Notes: generated by a model from the letters alone, not told the origin. Counted from the first letter of the stretch, positions 8,707 through 17,732 are shown. The stretch: 64,000 nucleotides of DNA from CALBPI01 sp039815365 (GCA_039815365.1 JBCBZK010000002.1:10075-74074); one strand, 5' to 3'. Numbers and translations: made by a program.

Positions 8707-9527
8707 GATGATTCCGCTTGTCGCAAAAGCTCGTTGAGCCCGACTTTAGAGCGGGTACGCGCATCGACGCGTTTGACGATGATTGCCGCGTTGAGTGCGT
8801 ATTTGCCGTTGCTGGCCGGCAGGCTACCGGCGACAACCACGCTGCCAGCGGGCACGCGGCCGTAGCTAACCTCGTCACGATCACGATCATAGATGCGGGT
8901 GCTTTGACCGATAAACACACCCATGGAAATGACACTGCCGGCCTCGACGATGACGCCTTCGACAATCTCGGAACGTGCACCGATGAAGCAGTCGTCTTCA
9001 ACAATCGTCGGCGCCGCTTGCACCGGTTCCAGCACGCCCCCGATACCGACGCCGCCAGACAAATGCACGTTTTTTCCAATCTGCGCGCAACTGCCCACGG
9101 TCGCCCAGGTATCGACCATGGTGCCGCTGTCAATATAAGCGCCGATGTTGGTGTAGGAAGGCATTAGGACGACGTCTTTGGCAACAAACGCACCAGAGCG
9201 AACTTGCGCGTCAGGCACAACACGTACGCCATCGCGTGCGAAGTCAGCGTCACTGTAGTTCGCGTATTTCAGTGGCACTTTGTCGTAGTAATGATTCGGC
9301 GAGTGATCAATTCGCTGGTTGTCGCGAAGCCGGAACGATAGCAGGACAGCCTTCTTTAACCAGTCATTGACATGCCAGCTGCCGTCACGTGGCTCAGCAA
9401 CCCGCGCTTTGCCGGTGTCCAGCCACTGAATCGCAGTGTCGACCGCAGTCACTACATCGGTATCAGCGCTGCTGACAGTATTGCGTGATTCCCACGCGGC
9501 GTTGATCAGGGTTTGTATGTCAGACAC
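8703..9527 (-). CDS. dapD: Tetrahydrodipicolinate N-succinyltransferase
   Basis: DapD transfers succinyl from succinyl-CoA to tetrahydrodipicolinate in the succinylase branch of lysine/DAP synthesis. The 274-residue protein has the helical N-terminal domain (DGSWHVNDWLKKAVLLSFRL) and the hexapeptide-repeat left-handed beta-helix (MPSYTNIGAYIDSGTMVDTW, IGKNVHLSGGVGIGGVLEP), as expected for the trimeric enzyme. It follows dapC by six bases and overlaps the downstream ArsC-like gene, forming a tight dap operon with glnD. Confidence 0.96.
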   Translation of the reverse strand: MSDIQTLINAAWESRNTVSSADTDVVTAVDTAIQWLDTGKARVAEPRDGSWHVNDWLKKAVLLSFRLRDNQRIDHSPNHYYDKVPLKYANYSDADFARDGVRVVPDAQVRSGAFVAKDVVLMPSYTNIGAYIDSGTMVDTWATVGSCAQIGKNVHLSGGVGIGGVLEPVQAAPTIVEDDCFIGARSEIVEGVIVEAGSVISMGVFIGQSTRIYDRDRDEVSYGRVPAGSVVVAGSLPASNGKYALNAAIIVKRVDARTRSKVGLNELLRQAESS

Positions 9528-9533
9528 GGTAAA

Positions 9534-10736
9534 TCACTTGCTCCTGTGACGAATAAAATGGGCGAGGCGCTGCAGCGCGGTATGCGTATCATCAAACGAC
9601 GCAACCAATGACAAGCGAATACGCGCCGCGCCGGGATTGTTGCCATCAACGTCGCGCGCAAGGTAGCTGCCAGGCACTGCAGTGACATGTGCGTCACGAT
9701 AAAGCTCCTGGCAAAACAGCTCGTCGTCGCAACCGACATCAGGCCACAGATAAAAGGTTGCCGGTGGCAGTGTGACATCGAGCACATCGCCAAGCACGTC
9801 AATCGCCATCGCATATTTCTCATTGTACTGTTCACGGTTGCGGTGTACGTGCGCATCATCGTTCCACGCGGTGATGCTGGCGTGCTGGACGGCAAGCGAC
9901 ATCGAGCAGCCATGATAGGTGCGGTAGCGGGCAAAGTAGTCGATCAGCGCTGGGTCTCCGGCAACGAAACCTGAGCGAAGTCCGGGCAAATTTGATCGCT
10001 TCGACAAACTGTGAAAGGCGAGCACGTTGCTAAAGGCATCATCGTCCAGGGATGCGCAGGCGTTGAGCAGTGAGACAGGAGGCGCATCGCGATACAGCTC
10101 GATGTAGCACTCATCGGCGACGATCACAAAGTCGTGACGTTTGGCGAGCGTGACGAGCTGACTCAGATAGTCGAGCGACGCAACCGTACCGCAGGGGTTC
10201 ACCGGCGAACACAGATAAAACAACTGTGTTTGGTCAAGGATGTCCGGCTCAATGGCATCTAGGTCAGGCAAGAAATTGTATTGAGCTGTCGCTGGTAAAT
10301 AGGTCGGTATCGCACCTGCCAACAGTGCTGCCCCCTCGTAGATTTGGTAGAACGGATTGGGGAACAAAACGCGTTGAGCCGTCCCGGGCGCCACTAACGC
10401 CTGCGCAATGGCGAACAAAGCCTCGCGCGTGCCGGTGACCGGATGGACCATCGTGTCAGGGTCAGCATTGACATCAAAGCGACGCTGCAACCATCCGGCA
10501 CAGGCAAGCCGCAGTTCGCGCGTGCCGCGCATCGTCGGATAGCGCGTGACGCCCTCGAGCAAACTGCGCTCGTATTGGCGCAGCACGATATCCGGCGGCG
10601 CATGACGAGGCTCGCCGATCGACAGCGGTATCGGTGCGTGCCGGCTGTCCGGTGTCACGTCCGTAAGCAGGCGGGTAAGGCGCTCGAAAGGGTAAGGCGC
10701 AAGTTGCGCGAATCCCGGGTTGAGATTTGAAATCAT
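9534..10736 (-). CDS. dapC: Succinyldiaminopimelate aminotransferase
   Basis: Class I/II PLP-dependent aminotransferase of 400 residues, with the PLP lysine in SLSKRSNLPGLRSGF and substrate/cofactor residues in YLCSPVNPCG and ADECYIELY. Its place between glnD and dapD identifies it as DapC, which converts N-succinyl-2-amino-6-ketopimelate to N-succinyl-DAP; sequence alone would also allow another aminotransferase. The ATG overlaps the glnD stop (ATGA). With dapD and dapE it covers three consecutive steps. Confidence 0.9.
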   Translation of the reverse strand: MISNLNPGFAQLAPYPFERLTRLLTDVTPDSRHAPIPLSIGEPRHAPPDIVLRQYERSLLEGVTRYPTMRGTRELRLACAGWLQRRFDVNADPDTMVHPVTGTREALFAIAQALVAPGTAQRVLFPNPFYQIYEGAALLAGAIPTYLPATAQYNFLPDLDAIEPDILDQTQLFYLCSPVNPCGTVASLDYLSQLVTLAKRHDFVIVADECYIELYRDAPPVSLLNACASLDDDAFSNVLAFHSLSKRSNLPGLRSGFVAGDPALIDYFARYRTYHGCSMSLAVQHASITAWNDDAHVHRNREQYNEKYAMAIDVLGDVLDVTLPPATFYLWPDVGCDDELFCQELYRDAHVTAVPGSYLARDVDGNNPGAARIRLSLVASFDDTHTALQRLAHFIRHRSK

Positions 10737-13378
10737 GCGGCGTCTTTTGCGAGGCGCTGCAGCAAGGCCTTGCGCAGCTGTTTACATTGTTCGTCGTCGA
10801 GCGCGCTTTCGTCGCGGTGGGTCAGATAAAACACGTCTTCGGCGCGCTCGCCGATCGTTACGATTTTCGCGGCGCTGATATCGATCGTTCGCTCGAACAG
10901 AACATCACCGACTTTCATCAGTAAGCCTGGGTGGTCCGCGCAGGTTAGCTCCATAACCGTGCGTCCAGTCGGTTCATCCTGCCAGAACTGGATATGCGTA
11001 TCGGTATCAAACATCCGTTGTCGACGCGGCATCGTTCTATTTACTGCTAATGCCTCATCGTCGGTCGGCATTGTGTTCAGCCGTCGTTTGACATCAGCGA
11101 CCCGGGTATCAGTCATGGCTTCGCCGTCGGGTTCGACGACAATATACGTGTCGAGACTGAAGCCGGTTGCGGTAGGTTCAATCCGTGCGTCAAGTACCGA
11201 TAAACCAAGCTCATCGAGGCACGCTGTCACTGCGGCGAACGTATGTTCTACACGCGGTGTGTACATCATCAGCGCAAGCGTCGTGAGATCGTCGCGACGC
11301 TGTACTGCGAAGTGGCGTCGATCGGCGCCGTGGTTGATTAACTCGCGAGTGTGCCAGAGCACTTCGGGTGCGCTGTGCCGGATGAAATACTCGTCAGGCA
11401 ACGTGCGCCATACAGCGTCGATCTGAGATGCATCGAATTCACTTCGAAGCAATGTGCGTGCATCTTGTTTGGTGTCGTCGACCAACACTGGCTTGCCCAG
11501 CGGATTTTCCAATCCGCGCTGTAACGCATCTGTGGTGGCTTCGTAAAGATCGCGGAACAGTTTGGATTTCCATGAGTTCCACATCTTGGGATTGGTGCCG
11601 CGCACGTCGGCAGCGGTGAGGACGTACAGATAATCGAGACGTCGTTGGTTGCCAACGTGCTGAGCGAATTGCGCGATCACGTCCGGGTCAGTGATGTCTT
11701 TCTTTTGAGCGGTCATCGACAGCACTAAGTGGCTTTCGACGAGCCAGCTGACGAGTTGTGCGTCAACCTCATCAATGTCATGTTCGCGACAGAAGGCGAG
11801 TGCATCAACTGCGCCGAGCTCCGAATGGTCCCCGCCACGGCCTTTCGCTATGTCATGAAACAGACCGCTCAGATAGGCAAGCTCGGGTTTGTCGATACGC
11901 TGCATGACGTTCGAGCAATGCGGAAACTCATCATCGAAACGCGTCAGCGCGAAGCGACGCAGATTGCTTACAACGAAAAGCGTATGCTCATCAACAGTGT
12001 AGGCGTGAAACAAATCGTACTGCATGCGCCCGACAATTCTTCCGAACGCCGGAATATAGAGCCCGAGTAATCCGTAACGATTCATTCGACGCAACTCGCG
12101 TGTCACGCCGTTGTCTGCCGTTAGTAGTGCAAGAAACTGTCGGTGATTGCGCGGATGTTGCCGAAACTGCTCATCGATCAGGTGACGATTGCGGCGCAAT
12201 TGCCCAATCGTGTGCGCACTCACACCTTTGAGCGACGGGTGGGTCTGCATCACGTTAAACAACGATAGCAATGCCGTTGGATCACGAACGAATACATCGT
12301 CATCAATCGCTTGAAGATAGCCATTGCGGTTGACGAAATTCTCGTCGATTGGTTCCGGGGCTGTATCCGGCGTCAACACGATACGCTCCTCGAAAAGCTG
12401 CAGCAGCATTTCGTTAATACGCGATAGCTCCATCACCGTGCGGTAGTAGCGCTGCATCATTTGCTCGACGCCAAGCGTGAATCGCGCATCCTCATAGCCA
12501 AGCATTTCAGCCAGTGCGCGTTGGTGGTCAAACAATAAGCGGTCTTCGCGACGCTCGGTCAGGACGTGCAAGCCATAGCGGACACTCCACAGAAAATGGC
12601 GACCTTCGACGAGTCGCTCCATTTGCCCTTCGGTGAGGAAGCCGTGTTCGATCAAGCCGGTGAACTGCCCGGCACCGAAGTGGCGTAGCGAAACCCAGCC
12701 GACCATTTGAATGTCGCGTAGTCCGCCGGGGCTGCCTTTGACGTTAGGTTCAAGGTTGTAGCCCGTGTCGCCGTAGCGCGCATGGCGTGCGGTTTGCTCG
12801 TCGCGTTTGGCTCGGAAAAACGCTTCCGAGTTCCATATTTCGTCGCTTGACGTAGCTTGCATCATTGCGTCAAACGCATCGCGTGGACCGCACAACAAAC
12901 GTGACTCCATCAGCGTCGTAACGACGGTGACGTCCTCGCGCGCCTCACGGGCGCAGTCTTCCACGGTCCGGACGCTGTGCCCAAGCTCGATGCCGCAATC
13001 CCAGAGTTGGGTGATGAAACGGGCGGCCGATTCCGTATTCGTTTTTTGGTCTGCCAACAACAGCATGATGTCGACGTCGGATCCGGGATGTAACTCACTG
13101 CGGCCATAGCCGCCGACCGCAATCAGCGCAATGTCGTCGGAAACCCCGGCATCGTGCCAAAGGTACAGTAACAGCGCGTCGACAAGTGCGGCTTGTGCGG
13201 CTACTAACGTTTCAACCGGCTCACCGCGCAGAAAGCGCTGTGCCAATGCCGCTTTGGCGTCGTGCAGCGACGAACGATAGTCCGTGCTTTCAATCAACGC
13301 ATTACTGAACGCCGTTACGGTGGCGTCATGCACCGGCATCAGGGTTTGAATCGAGCGTGTGCCGCCGCTGATCCGCAT
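10733..13378 (-). CDS. glnD: Bifunctional uridylyltransferase/uridylyl-removing enzyme GlnD
   Basis: Nitrogen sensor that uridylylates and deuridylylates PII proteins according to glutamine level. Domains in order: nucleotidyltransferase with GGYGRSELHPGSDVDIML near residue 90, a central GlnD helical region, an HD phosphohydrolase domain (FHDIAKGRGGDHSELG), and two C-terminal ACT domains (beginning near VEHTFAAV and VMELTCADHPGLLMKV). The ATG at 13378 gives 881 residues, close to the usual ~890; an upstream in-frame ATG at 13480 would overlap map and is unlikely. Confidence 0.95.
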   Translation of the reverse strand: MRISGGTRSIQTLMPVHDATVTAFSNALIESTDYRSSLHDAKAALAQRFLRGEPVETLVAAQAALVDALLLYLWHDAGVSDDIALIAVGGYGRSELHPGSDVDIMLLLADQKTNTESAARFITQLWDCGIELGHSVRTVEDCAREAREDVTVVTTLMESRLLCGPRDAFDAMMQATSSDEIWNSEAFFRAKRDEQTARHARYGDTGYNLEPNVKGSPGGLRDIQMVGWVSLRHFGAGQFTGLIEHGFLTEGQMERLVEGRHFLWSVRYGLHVLTERREDRLLFDHQRALAEMLGYEDARFTLGVEQMMQRYYRTVMELSRINEMLLQLFEERIVLTPDTAPEPIDENFVNRNGYLQAIDDDVFVRDPTALLSLFNVMQTHPSLKGVSAHTIGQLRRNRHLIDEQFRQHPRNHRQFLALLTADNGVTRELRRMNRYGLLGLYIPAFGRIVGRMQYDLFHAYTVDEHTLFVVSNLRRFALTRFDDEFPHCSNVMQRIDKPELAYLSGLFHDIAKGRGGDHSELGAVDALAFCREHDIDEVDAQLVSWLVESHLVLSMTAQKKDITDPDVIAQFAQHVGNQRRLDYLYVLTAADVRGTNPKMWNSWKSKLFRDLYEATTDALQRGLENPLGKPVLVDDTKQDARTLLRSEFDASQIDAVWRTLPDEYFIRHSAPEVLWHTRELINHGADRRHFAVQRRDDLTTLALMMYTPRVEHTFAAVTACLDELGLSVLDARIEPTATGFSLDTYIVVEPDGEAMTDTRVADVKRRLNTMPTDDEALAVNRTMPRRQRMFDTDTHIQFWQDEPTGRTVMELTCADHPGLLMKVGDVLFERTIDISAAKIVTIGERAEDVFYLTHRDESALDDEQCKQLRKALLQRLAKDAA

Positions 13379-13392
13379 CGAACTTGCCGTGC

Positions 13393-14190
13393 CTACGCGG
13401 CGTTGACGGCAGCGCGTTCTGCTGCGCCTAAAGTCAGAATTTCGAAACCTGTCTTCGTCACTAGCACCGTATGCTCCCACTGCGAGGAGAGCGAATGATC
13501 CTTAGTGACGACAGTCCATCCGTCGGGCAGTAATTTTGTGTGACGTCTGCCAGCGTTGATCATCGGCTCAACGGTGAATGTCATGCCTTCCTCCATAACC
13601 ATCCCGGTGCCACGTCGGCCAAAATGCACGATCTGTGGCTCCTCGTGAAAACCAAGCCCGATACCGTGCCCGCAATACTCGCGAACGACGGTACAGCGAT
13701 TGCGTTCGACGAATTTCTGAATGGCATAACCAATATCGCCCAAGTGTTTTCCCGGGGCGATTTCGCGGATGCCCAACATCATCGCTTCATGGCACAACGT
13801 TGCGAGGCGTTCGGCCTGAACGCTGGGTTTGCCAACGAGGAACATTCTGCTGGTGTCGCCATGCCAGCCGTCTTTGATGACCGTGATGTCGATATTGAGC
13901 GAATCGCCATGTTTCAGGACGAGGTCGGACGGGATGCCATGACAAATGACGTGATTCAGTGAGGTACAGATGCTCTTGGGAAACGGTACTGGTCCGCCGC
14001 CTCGATAGTTCAGCGGGGCAGGGATCGCTTTTTGGTGTTCGGTAATATAGTCATGGCAGATCGTATTCAGCTCATCCGTGGTGACGCCGGGCTTTACATA
14101 ATCACCGATCATATCGAGCACGTCTGCTGCTAGCCGTCCAGCTGTGCGCATCTGATCCTGTTGCTCGGGTGTCTTAATTGTCGCCGCCAT
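13393..14190 (-). CDS. map: Type I methionine aminopeptidase
   Basis: Removes the initiator Met from nascent proteins. The 265-residue protein has the pita-bread fold signatures: metal ligands in SLNIDITVIKDGWHGDTSRMF (two Asp), the His in REYCGHGIGLGFHEEP, the Glu in MTFTVEPMI, and the final Glu near SSQWEHTVLV. It is transcribed divergently from rpsB, the ancestral arrangement in gammaproteobacteria, and is followed by glnD 14 bases later. Confidence 0.97.
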   Translation of the reverse strand: MAATIKTPEQQDQMRTAGRLAADVLDMIGDYVKPGVTTDELNTICHDYITEHQKAIPAPLNYRGGGPVPFPKSICTSLNHVICHGIPSDLVLKHGDSLNIDITVIKDGWHGDTSRMFLVGKPSVQAERLATLCHEAMMLGIREIAPGKHLGDIGYAIQKFVERNRCTVVREYCGHGIGLGFHEEPQIVHFGRRGTGMVMEEGMTFTVEPMINAGRRHTKLLPDGWTVVTKDHSLSSQWEHTVLVTKTGFEILTLGAAERAAVNAA

Positions 14191-14301
14191 GCCTGTTTCC
14201 TGCTCCCTGGGGTGTTAAGCGCGCTGCTGCAATGCAGCACGGCCCAGTAGGATAACAGTGCCGGCAGCTCGGGAACATGGCCCGCAGCGCATTGATTGAG
14301 C

Positions 14302-14330
14302 TGGTTTTCGTGCGCCGCTCATGCTATAAA
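14302..14330 (+). promoter_or_regulatory. rpsB promoter with extended -10 and GC-rich discriminator
   Basis: TGC-TATAAA at 14322-14330 is an extended -10 element; a weak -35 (TGGTTT, 14302-14307) lies 17 bases upstream. The bases after the -10 are GCGCGCGCTC, the GC-rich discriminator typical of ribosomal promoters under stringent (ppGpp/DksA) control. It would drive rpsB-tsf and probably pyrH-frr. Confidence 0.6.
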
Positions 14331-14339
14331 GCGCGCGCT

Positions 14340-14453
14340 CTTCGAGCAAAATTATATCAATCCACACGTATTCCGACACTGATTGCTGGGTGCCCCGCCT
14401 GAAAAGGGGTTGCGGTCAGGGGGATACGGAGGCTTAACCCTAAAGGAAATTTC
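14340..14453 (+). promoter_or_regulatory. rpsB 5' leader, candidate t44/S2 autoregulatory RNA
   Basis: The roughly 110-base leader between the predicted start site and rpsB contains CCCC-N9-GGGG (around 14393-14409), followed by a GGTTGCGGTCAGGGGGATACGGAGG region that can pair with TTAACCCT near the ribosome binding site. In gammaproteobacteria this map-rpsB interval encodes the conserved S2-responsive leader (Rfam t44), through which excess S2 represses rpsB-tsf. I assign it from position and general layout; I could not run a covariance search. Confidence 0.55.
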
Positions 14454-15335
14454 ATGGCTGACGTGACTATGCGCCAGATGCTTGAGGCAGGCGTACATTT
14501 CGGGCACCAGACCCGCTACTGGAATCCGAAGATGGCACCGTTTATTTTCGGTGACCGCAACAAGATCCACATTGTTAATCTGGAACGCACTTTACCGTTG
14601 TTCCGCGACGCGTTGACCTACGTGCAGCGCCTGTCATCTGATGGCGGTAACATCATGTTTGTTGGCACCAAACGCTCTGCCCGCGAGACCATTGGTACCG
14701 AGGCAGCACGTTGTGGTATGCCGTACGTGAACTACCGTTGGCTTGGCGGCATGCTCACCAACTTCAAGACGATCAAACAGTCAATCAAACGGCTGAAAGA
14801 CCTTGAGAGTATGGATGAGAGCGGTATCAAGGACTCATTGACAAAAAAAGAGATCCTGAATCTGGCTCGTGAGCAAGAAAAGCTCGAACGTAGTTTGGGC
14901 GGCATTAAAGACATGGGCGGTTTGCCTGATGCCTTATTCATCGTTGATGTGGGTCACGAAAAGATCGCGATCGACGAAGCACGCAAGCTCGGTATCCCAG
15001 TCGTAGCGGTTGTTGATACCAACTGCACACCGGATGACATCGACTATGTGATTCCGGGCAATGACGATGCGATGCGCGCAATCAACCTGTACGCCAGCGC
15101 TATTGCTGATGCGGTACTGGATGGCAAAGCGGCGGCGCCCGAGGCTGCATTGGGCGATGACGATTTCGTCGAGCTCGACGAAGAAGGCAACGTTCGCAAA
15201 GCGGCACCGAAGGCGAAACCTGCACGCAAGAAAGCGGCAGCGAAGAAACCTGCGGCACCGAAGGCGGCACCTGTTGTTGAGGCAGTTGCGGAAGAGCCGG
15301 CTAAGCCTGCCGAAGACGCCCCAGCGGCTGAGTAA
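14454..15335 (+). CDS. rpsB: 30S ribosomal protein S2
   Basis: S2 of the small subunit, needed for S1 binding and mRNA docking. Family signatures are clear: MRQMLEAGVHFGHQTRYWNP at the N terminus, FVGTKRSARE, YRWLGGMLTNFKTI and PVVAVVDTNC. Length is 293 residues, about 50 more than E. coli S2, owing to an Ala/Lys/Glu/Pro-rich tail after residue 240, probably disordered. Ribosome binding site AAAGGAAA precedes the ATG. It heads the rpsB-tsf-pyrH-frr series. Confidence 0.98.
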   Translation: MADVTMRQMLEAGVHFGHQTRYWNPKMAPFIFGDRNKIHIVNLERTLPLFRDALTYVQRLSSDGGNIMFVGTKRSARETIGTEAARCGMPYVNYRWLGGMLTNFKTIKQSIKRLKDLESMDESGIKDSLTKKEILNLAREQEKLERSLGGIKDMGGLPDALFIVDVGHEKIAIDEARKLGIPVVAVVDTNCTPDDIDYVIPGNDDAMRAINLYASAIADAVLDGKAAAPEAALGDDDFVELDEEGNVRKAAPKAKPARKKAAAKKPAAPKAAPVVEAVAEEPAKPAEDAPAAE

Positions 15336-15351
15336 GCGCTTCGTTTGAATC

Positions 15352-15381
15352 CCCGCATGGCGCAAACCTGCGCCCTGCGGG
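15352..15381 (+). terminator. Stem-loop between rpsB and tsf (attenuator candidate)
   Basis: CCCGCA (15352-15357) pairs with TGCGGG (15376-15381) and, inside, GGCGCA (15359-15364) pairs with TGCGCC (15369-15374) around an AACC loop, with one 1x1 mismatch. The 12-bp hairpin is followed by TCTTCGT rather than a clean U-tract, so it may be a pause/partial terminator or mRNA-stability element between rpsB and tsf. Confidence 0.6.
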
Positions 15382-15393
15382 TCTTCGTAACTG

Positions 15394-15425
15394 GGCACGC
15401 GCCACACGGCGATCGTGCCATTTTG
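15394..15425 (+). terminator. Second stem-loop with T-rich tail before tsf
   Basis: GGCACG (15394-15399) pairs with CGTGCC (15414-15419), and CGCC (15400-15403) with GGCG (15408-15411) around ACAC, followed by ATTTTG. This looks like a weak intrinsic terminator. With the preceding hairpin it could set the S2 to EF-Ts expression ratio. Confidence 0.55.
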
Positions 15426-15448
15426 ACTAACTATTTTGAGGAATAATC

Positions 15449-16327
15449 ATGGCTATCACAGCGTCTATGGTTAAAGAACTGCGCGAGCGCACTGGCGTTG
15501 GCATGATGGAATGCAAAAAAGCACTGTCCGAAGCGGGCGGTGACATGGATGCGGCAGCGAAACTGCTGCGCGAAAAAGGTCAGGCGAAAGCCGATAAGAA
15601 AGCAAGCCGGGTTGCCGCGGAAGGTCGCATTGTGATTGAGCAAGCGGCGCATGGCACGGTCATCGCTGAAGTGAATTGCGAAACCGACTTTGTTGGCAAT
15701 GACGACAACTTCATTGGCTTTGCTCAGCATGTTGCCAAATTGATAGGTGAGCACAGCCCTGCCGATGTCGCAGCGCTCATGGCGCTGCCTGCGGGGGATG
15801 GCATGACGGTCGAAGAGACCCGTACGGCTTTGGTTGCCAAGATCGGCGAGAACATCGGAGTGCGTCGCTTCCAGGTGATTGAGAAAGGTGAAGGTATCGT
15901 TTCCAGTTACACGCATAACGCACGAATTGGCTCACTGGTCGCATTGACGCGCGGTGACGATGATCTTGGCCGCGATCTCGCGATGCATATTGCAGCATCA
16001 GCACCGCTGTGTGTTGACGAGTCCGGCGTGCCGGCTGAAACGCTTGCTAGTGAGCGTGCGATTCTTGTAGAGCAAGCAAAAGGCTCAGGCAAGCCTGCGG
16101 AGATCATTGAGAAAATGGTCGATGGCCGTATGCGCAAGTATCTGGCGGAAATCACGCTGGTTGGCCAACCGTTTGTTAAGGACCCGGATACGACGGTCGG
16201 CAAACTGCTAAAAGGTGCCGGTGCTGCGGTCAGCGCGTTTGTTCGCTATGAAGTCGGCGAAGGTATTGAGAAGAAAGAAGACAACTTCGTCGAAGAAGTG
16301 ATGGCTCAAGTCAAGGGTGCAAGTTAG
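15449..16327 (+). CDS. tsf: Elongation factor Ts
   Basis: Guanine-nucleotide exchange factor that releases GDP from EF-Tu. The 292-residue protein begins with the UBA-like domain carrying LRERTGVGMMECKKAL, and has the conserved core motif EVNCETDFVGND (around residue 72-83) that contacts EF-Tu, then the dimerisation domain ending with DTTVGKLLKGAGAAV. GAGGAAT is the ribosome binding site. It follows rpsB by 113 bases containing two hairpins. Confidence 0.98.
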   Translation: MAITASMVKELRERTGVGMMECKKALSEAGGDMDAAAKLLREKGQAKADKKASRVAAEGRIVIEQAAHGTVIAEVNCETDFVGNDDNFIGFAQHVAKLIGEHSPADVAALMALPAGDGMTVEETRTALVAKIGENIGVRRFQVIEKGEGIVSSYTHNARIGSLVALTRGDDDLGRDLAMHIAASAPLCVDESGVPAETLASERAILVEQAKGSGKPAEIIEKMVDGRMRKYLAEITLVGQPFVKDPDTTVGKLLKGAGAAVSAFVRYEVGEGIEKKEDNFVEEVMAQVKGAS

Positions 16328-16426
16328 AGCGCCTGAGGAATATCAGGTGGGACAGCTTGTTGGGTCTGGTTGCCGTGGGTGCGTTACACTCACGCGCGAC
16401 CGGGCGCAAAGTGGGGAGAACAGTTC

Positions 16427-17152
16427 ATGACGGCATCGGATACGCCTGTCGCCAAGCGAATTTTATTGAAGCTCAGCGGCGAAGCCTTGATGGGCGGGCT
16501 CAAGTACGGCATTGATCCTGATGTGATCGGCCGTATCGCTGCCGAAGTGGCCACTGTCGTTGCGATGGATGTTGAAATCGCCATCGTCATTGGTGGCGGC
16601 AACATCTTCCGCGGTGCCGGACTCGCGCGAGCTGGTATGGACCGGGTAACCGGCGATCACATGGGCATGCTAGCCACCGTTATGAATGCGTTGGCGATTC
16701 AGGACGCACTTGAGCGCCAGGACGTATACGCACGCGTCATGTCCGCGCTCGCGATCAATGACGTTTGCGAAGACTACATTCGCCGTCGTGCTATTCGTCA
16801 CCTGGAGAAAGGTCGTGTGGTCGTGCTCGCGGCTGGCACAGGCAACCCGTTTTTTACAACGGACACCGCCGCGAGTTTGCGTGCCATCGAAATTGGCGCG
16901 GACCTACTGTTAAAAGCAACGAAGGTTAATGGCGTTTTTGATAGTGACCCGGCAACCAACCCGGATGCAGAGCAACTGCCCCAGGTGAGTTTTGATCGCG
17001 TTTTGGGTGAACGTCTCAACGTAATGGATGCAACATCCATAGTGATGTGTCGTGACAACGAAATGCCGTTGCGCGTGTATGACATGACGGATCCGGATGC
17101 CTTGGTGCGAATCGTCAAAGGCGAGACGCTAGGCACTTTGGTTACCGCCTGA
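16427..17152 (+). CDS. pyrH: Uridylate kinase (UMP kinase)
   Basis: Phosphorylates UMP to UDP; a hexameric amino-acid-kinase-fold enzyme of 241 residues here. Visible motifs are ILLKLSGEALMGG, VIGGGNIFRGAGLA, TGNPFFTTDTAASLRAIEI and LLKATKVNGVFDSDP. I place the start at ATG 16427 because GGGGAGAA lies just upstream; the in-frame TTG at 16370 would add a non-conserved 19-residue leader. It sits between tsf and frr as in most proteobacteria. Confidence 0.97.
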   Translation: MTASDTPVAKRILLKLSGEALMGGLKYGIDPDVIGRIAAEVATVVAMDVEIAIVIGGGNIFRGAGLARAGMDRVTGDHMGMLATVMNALAIQDALERQDVYARVMSALAINDVCEDYIRRRAIRHLEKGRVVVLAAGTGNPFFTTDTAASLRAIEIGADLLLKATKVNGVFDSDPATNPDAEQLPQVSFDRVLGERLNVMDATSIVMCRDNEMPLRVYDMTDPDALVRIVKGETLGTLVTA

Positions 17153-17174
17153 GAATGATGCTGAAGGACAGCGC

Positions 17175-17732
17175 ATGCTTGAAGATATAAAAAAAGATGC
17201 TGATGAACGGATGGGCAAGAGTGTCGAATCGCTTCGCGGCGAAATGACCAAGATTCGCACCGGCCGTGCACACACGAGTCTGCTTGACCACGTAACTGTT
17301 GAATACTACGGCAGCGAAGTGCCGCTGAATCAAGTGGCTAACGTGGGTATTGAAGACTCGCGCACGCTCGTCGTCTCGCCGTGGGAAAAGGAAATGGTCG
17401 CCGTGGTTGAAAAAGCGATCATGACATCGGACCTCGGACTGAATCCTGCAACAGCCGGTACTGTGATTCGCGTGCCGTTGCCACCGCTGACGGAAGAGCG
17501 TCGCAAGGACATGATTCGCATTGTTCGCAATGAAGCAGAAAACGGACGTATTGCGGTCCGTAACATTCGCCGCGATGCCTTGTCGGACTGCAAACAACTC
17601 TTGAAAGAAAAAGAAATCGGTGAAGATGACGAACGTCGCGCAGCCGATGCCATTCAGGTGATGACCGACAAGCATGTGGCGTCTATCGACACTGTGCTTG
17701 GCGAGAAAGAATCTGAACTGATGGAATTTTGA
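17175..17732 (+). CDS. frr: Ribosome recycling factor
   Basis: Splits post-termination ribosomes together with EF-G. The 185-residue length is exactly typical, and the sequence shows the long-helix domain (LRGEMTKIRTGRAH, LPPLTEERRKDMIRIV) and the small beta domain (VEYYGSEVPLNQVANV). AAGGACAG precedes the ATG. uppS begins only 12 bases after its stop: dxr, found between frr and uppS in E. coli, is absent here. Confidence 0.98.
   Translation: MLEDIKKDADERMGKSVESLRGEMTKIRTGRAHTSLLDHVTVEYYGSEVPLNQVANVGIEDSRTLVVSPWEKEMVAVVEKAIMTSDLGLNPATAGTVIRVPLPPLTEERRKDMIRIVRNEAENGRIAVRNIRRDALSDCKQLLKEKEIGEDDERRAADAIQVMTDKHVASIDTVLGEKESELMEF

Noticed and set aside
13379..13480. Longer N terminus for glnD from ATG 13480
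   Set aside because: Would overlap the 3' end of map by 88 bases and adds an Arg-rich unconserved leader; ATG 13378 gives the usual length.
14191..14453. CTGCTGCAATGCAGCA palindrome near 14223 as a terminator or operator
   Set aside because: The inverted repeat (CTGCTG/TGCAGCA) is short with no T-tract; it lies between divergent map and rpsB promoters and could bind a regulator, but nothing supports a specific one.
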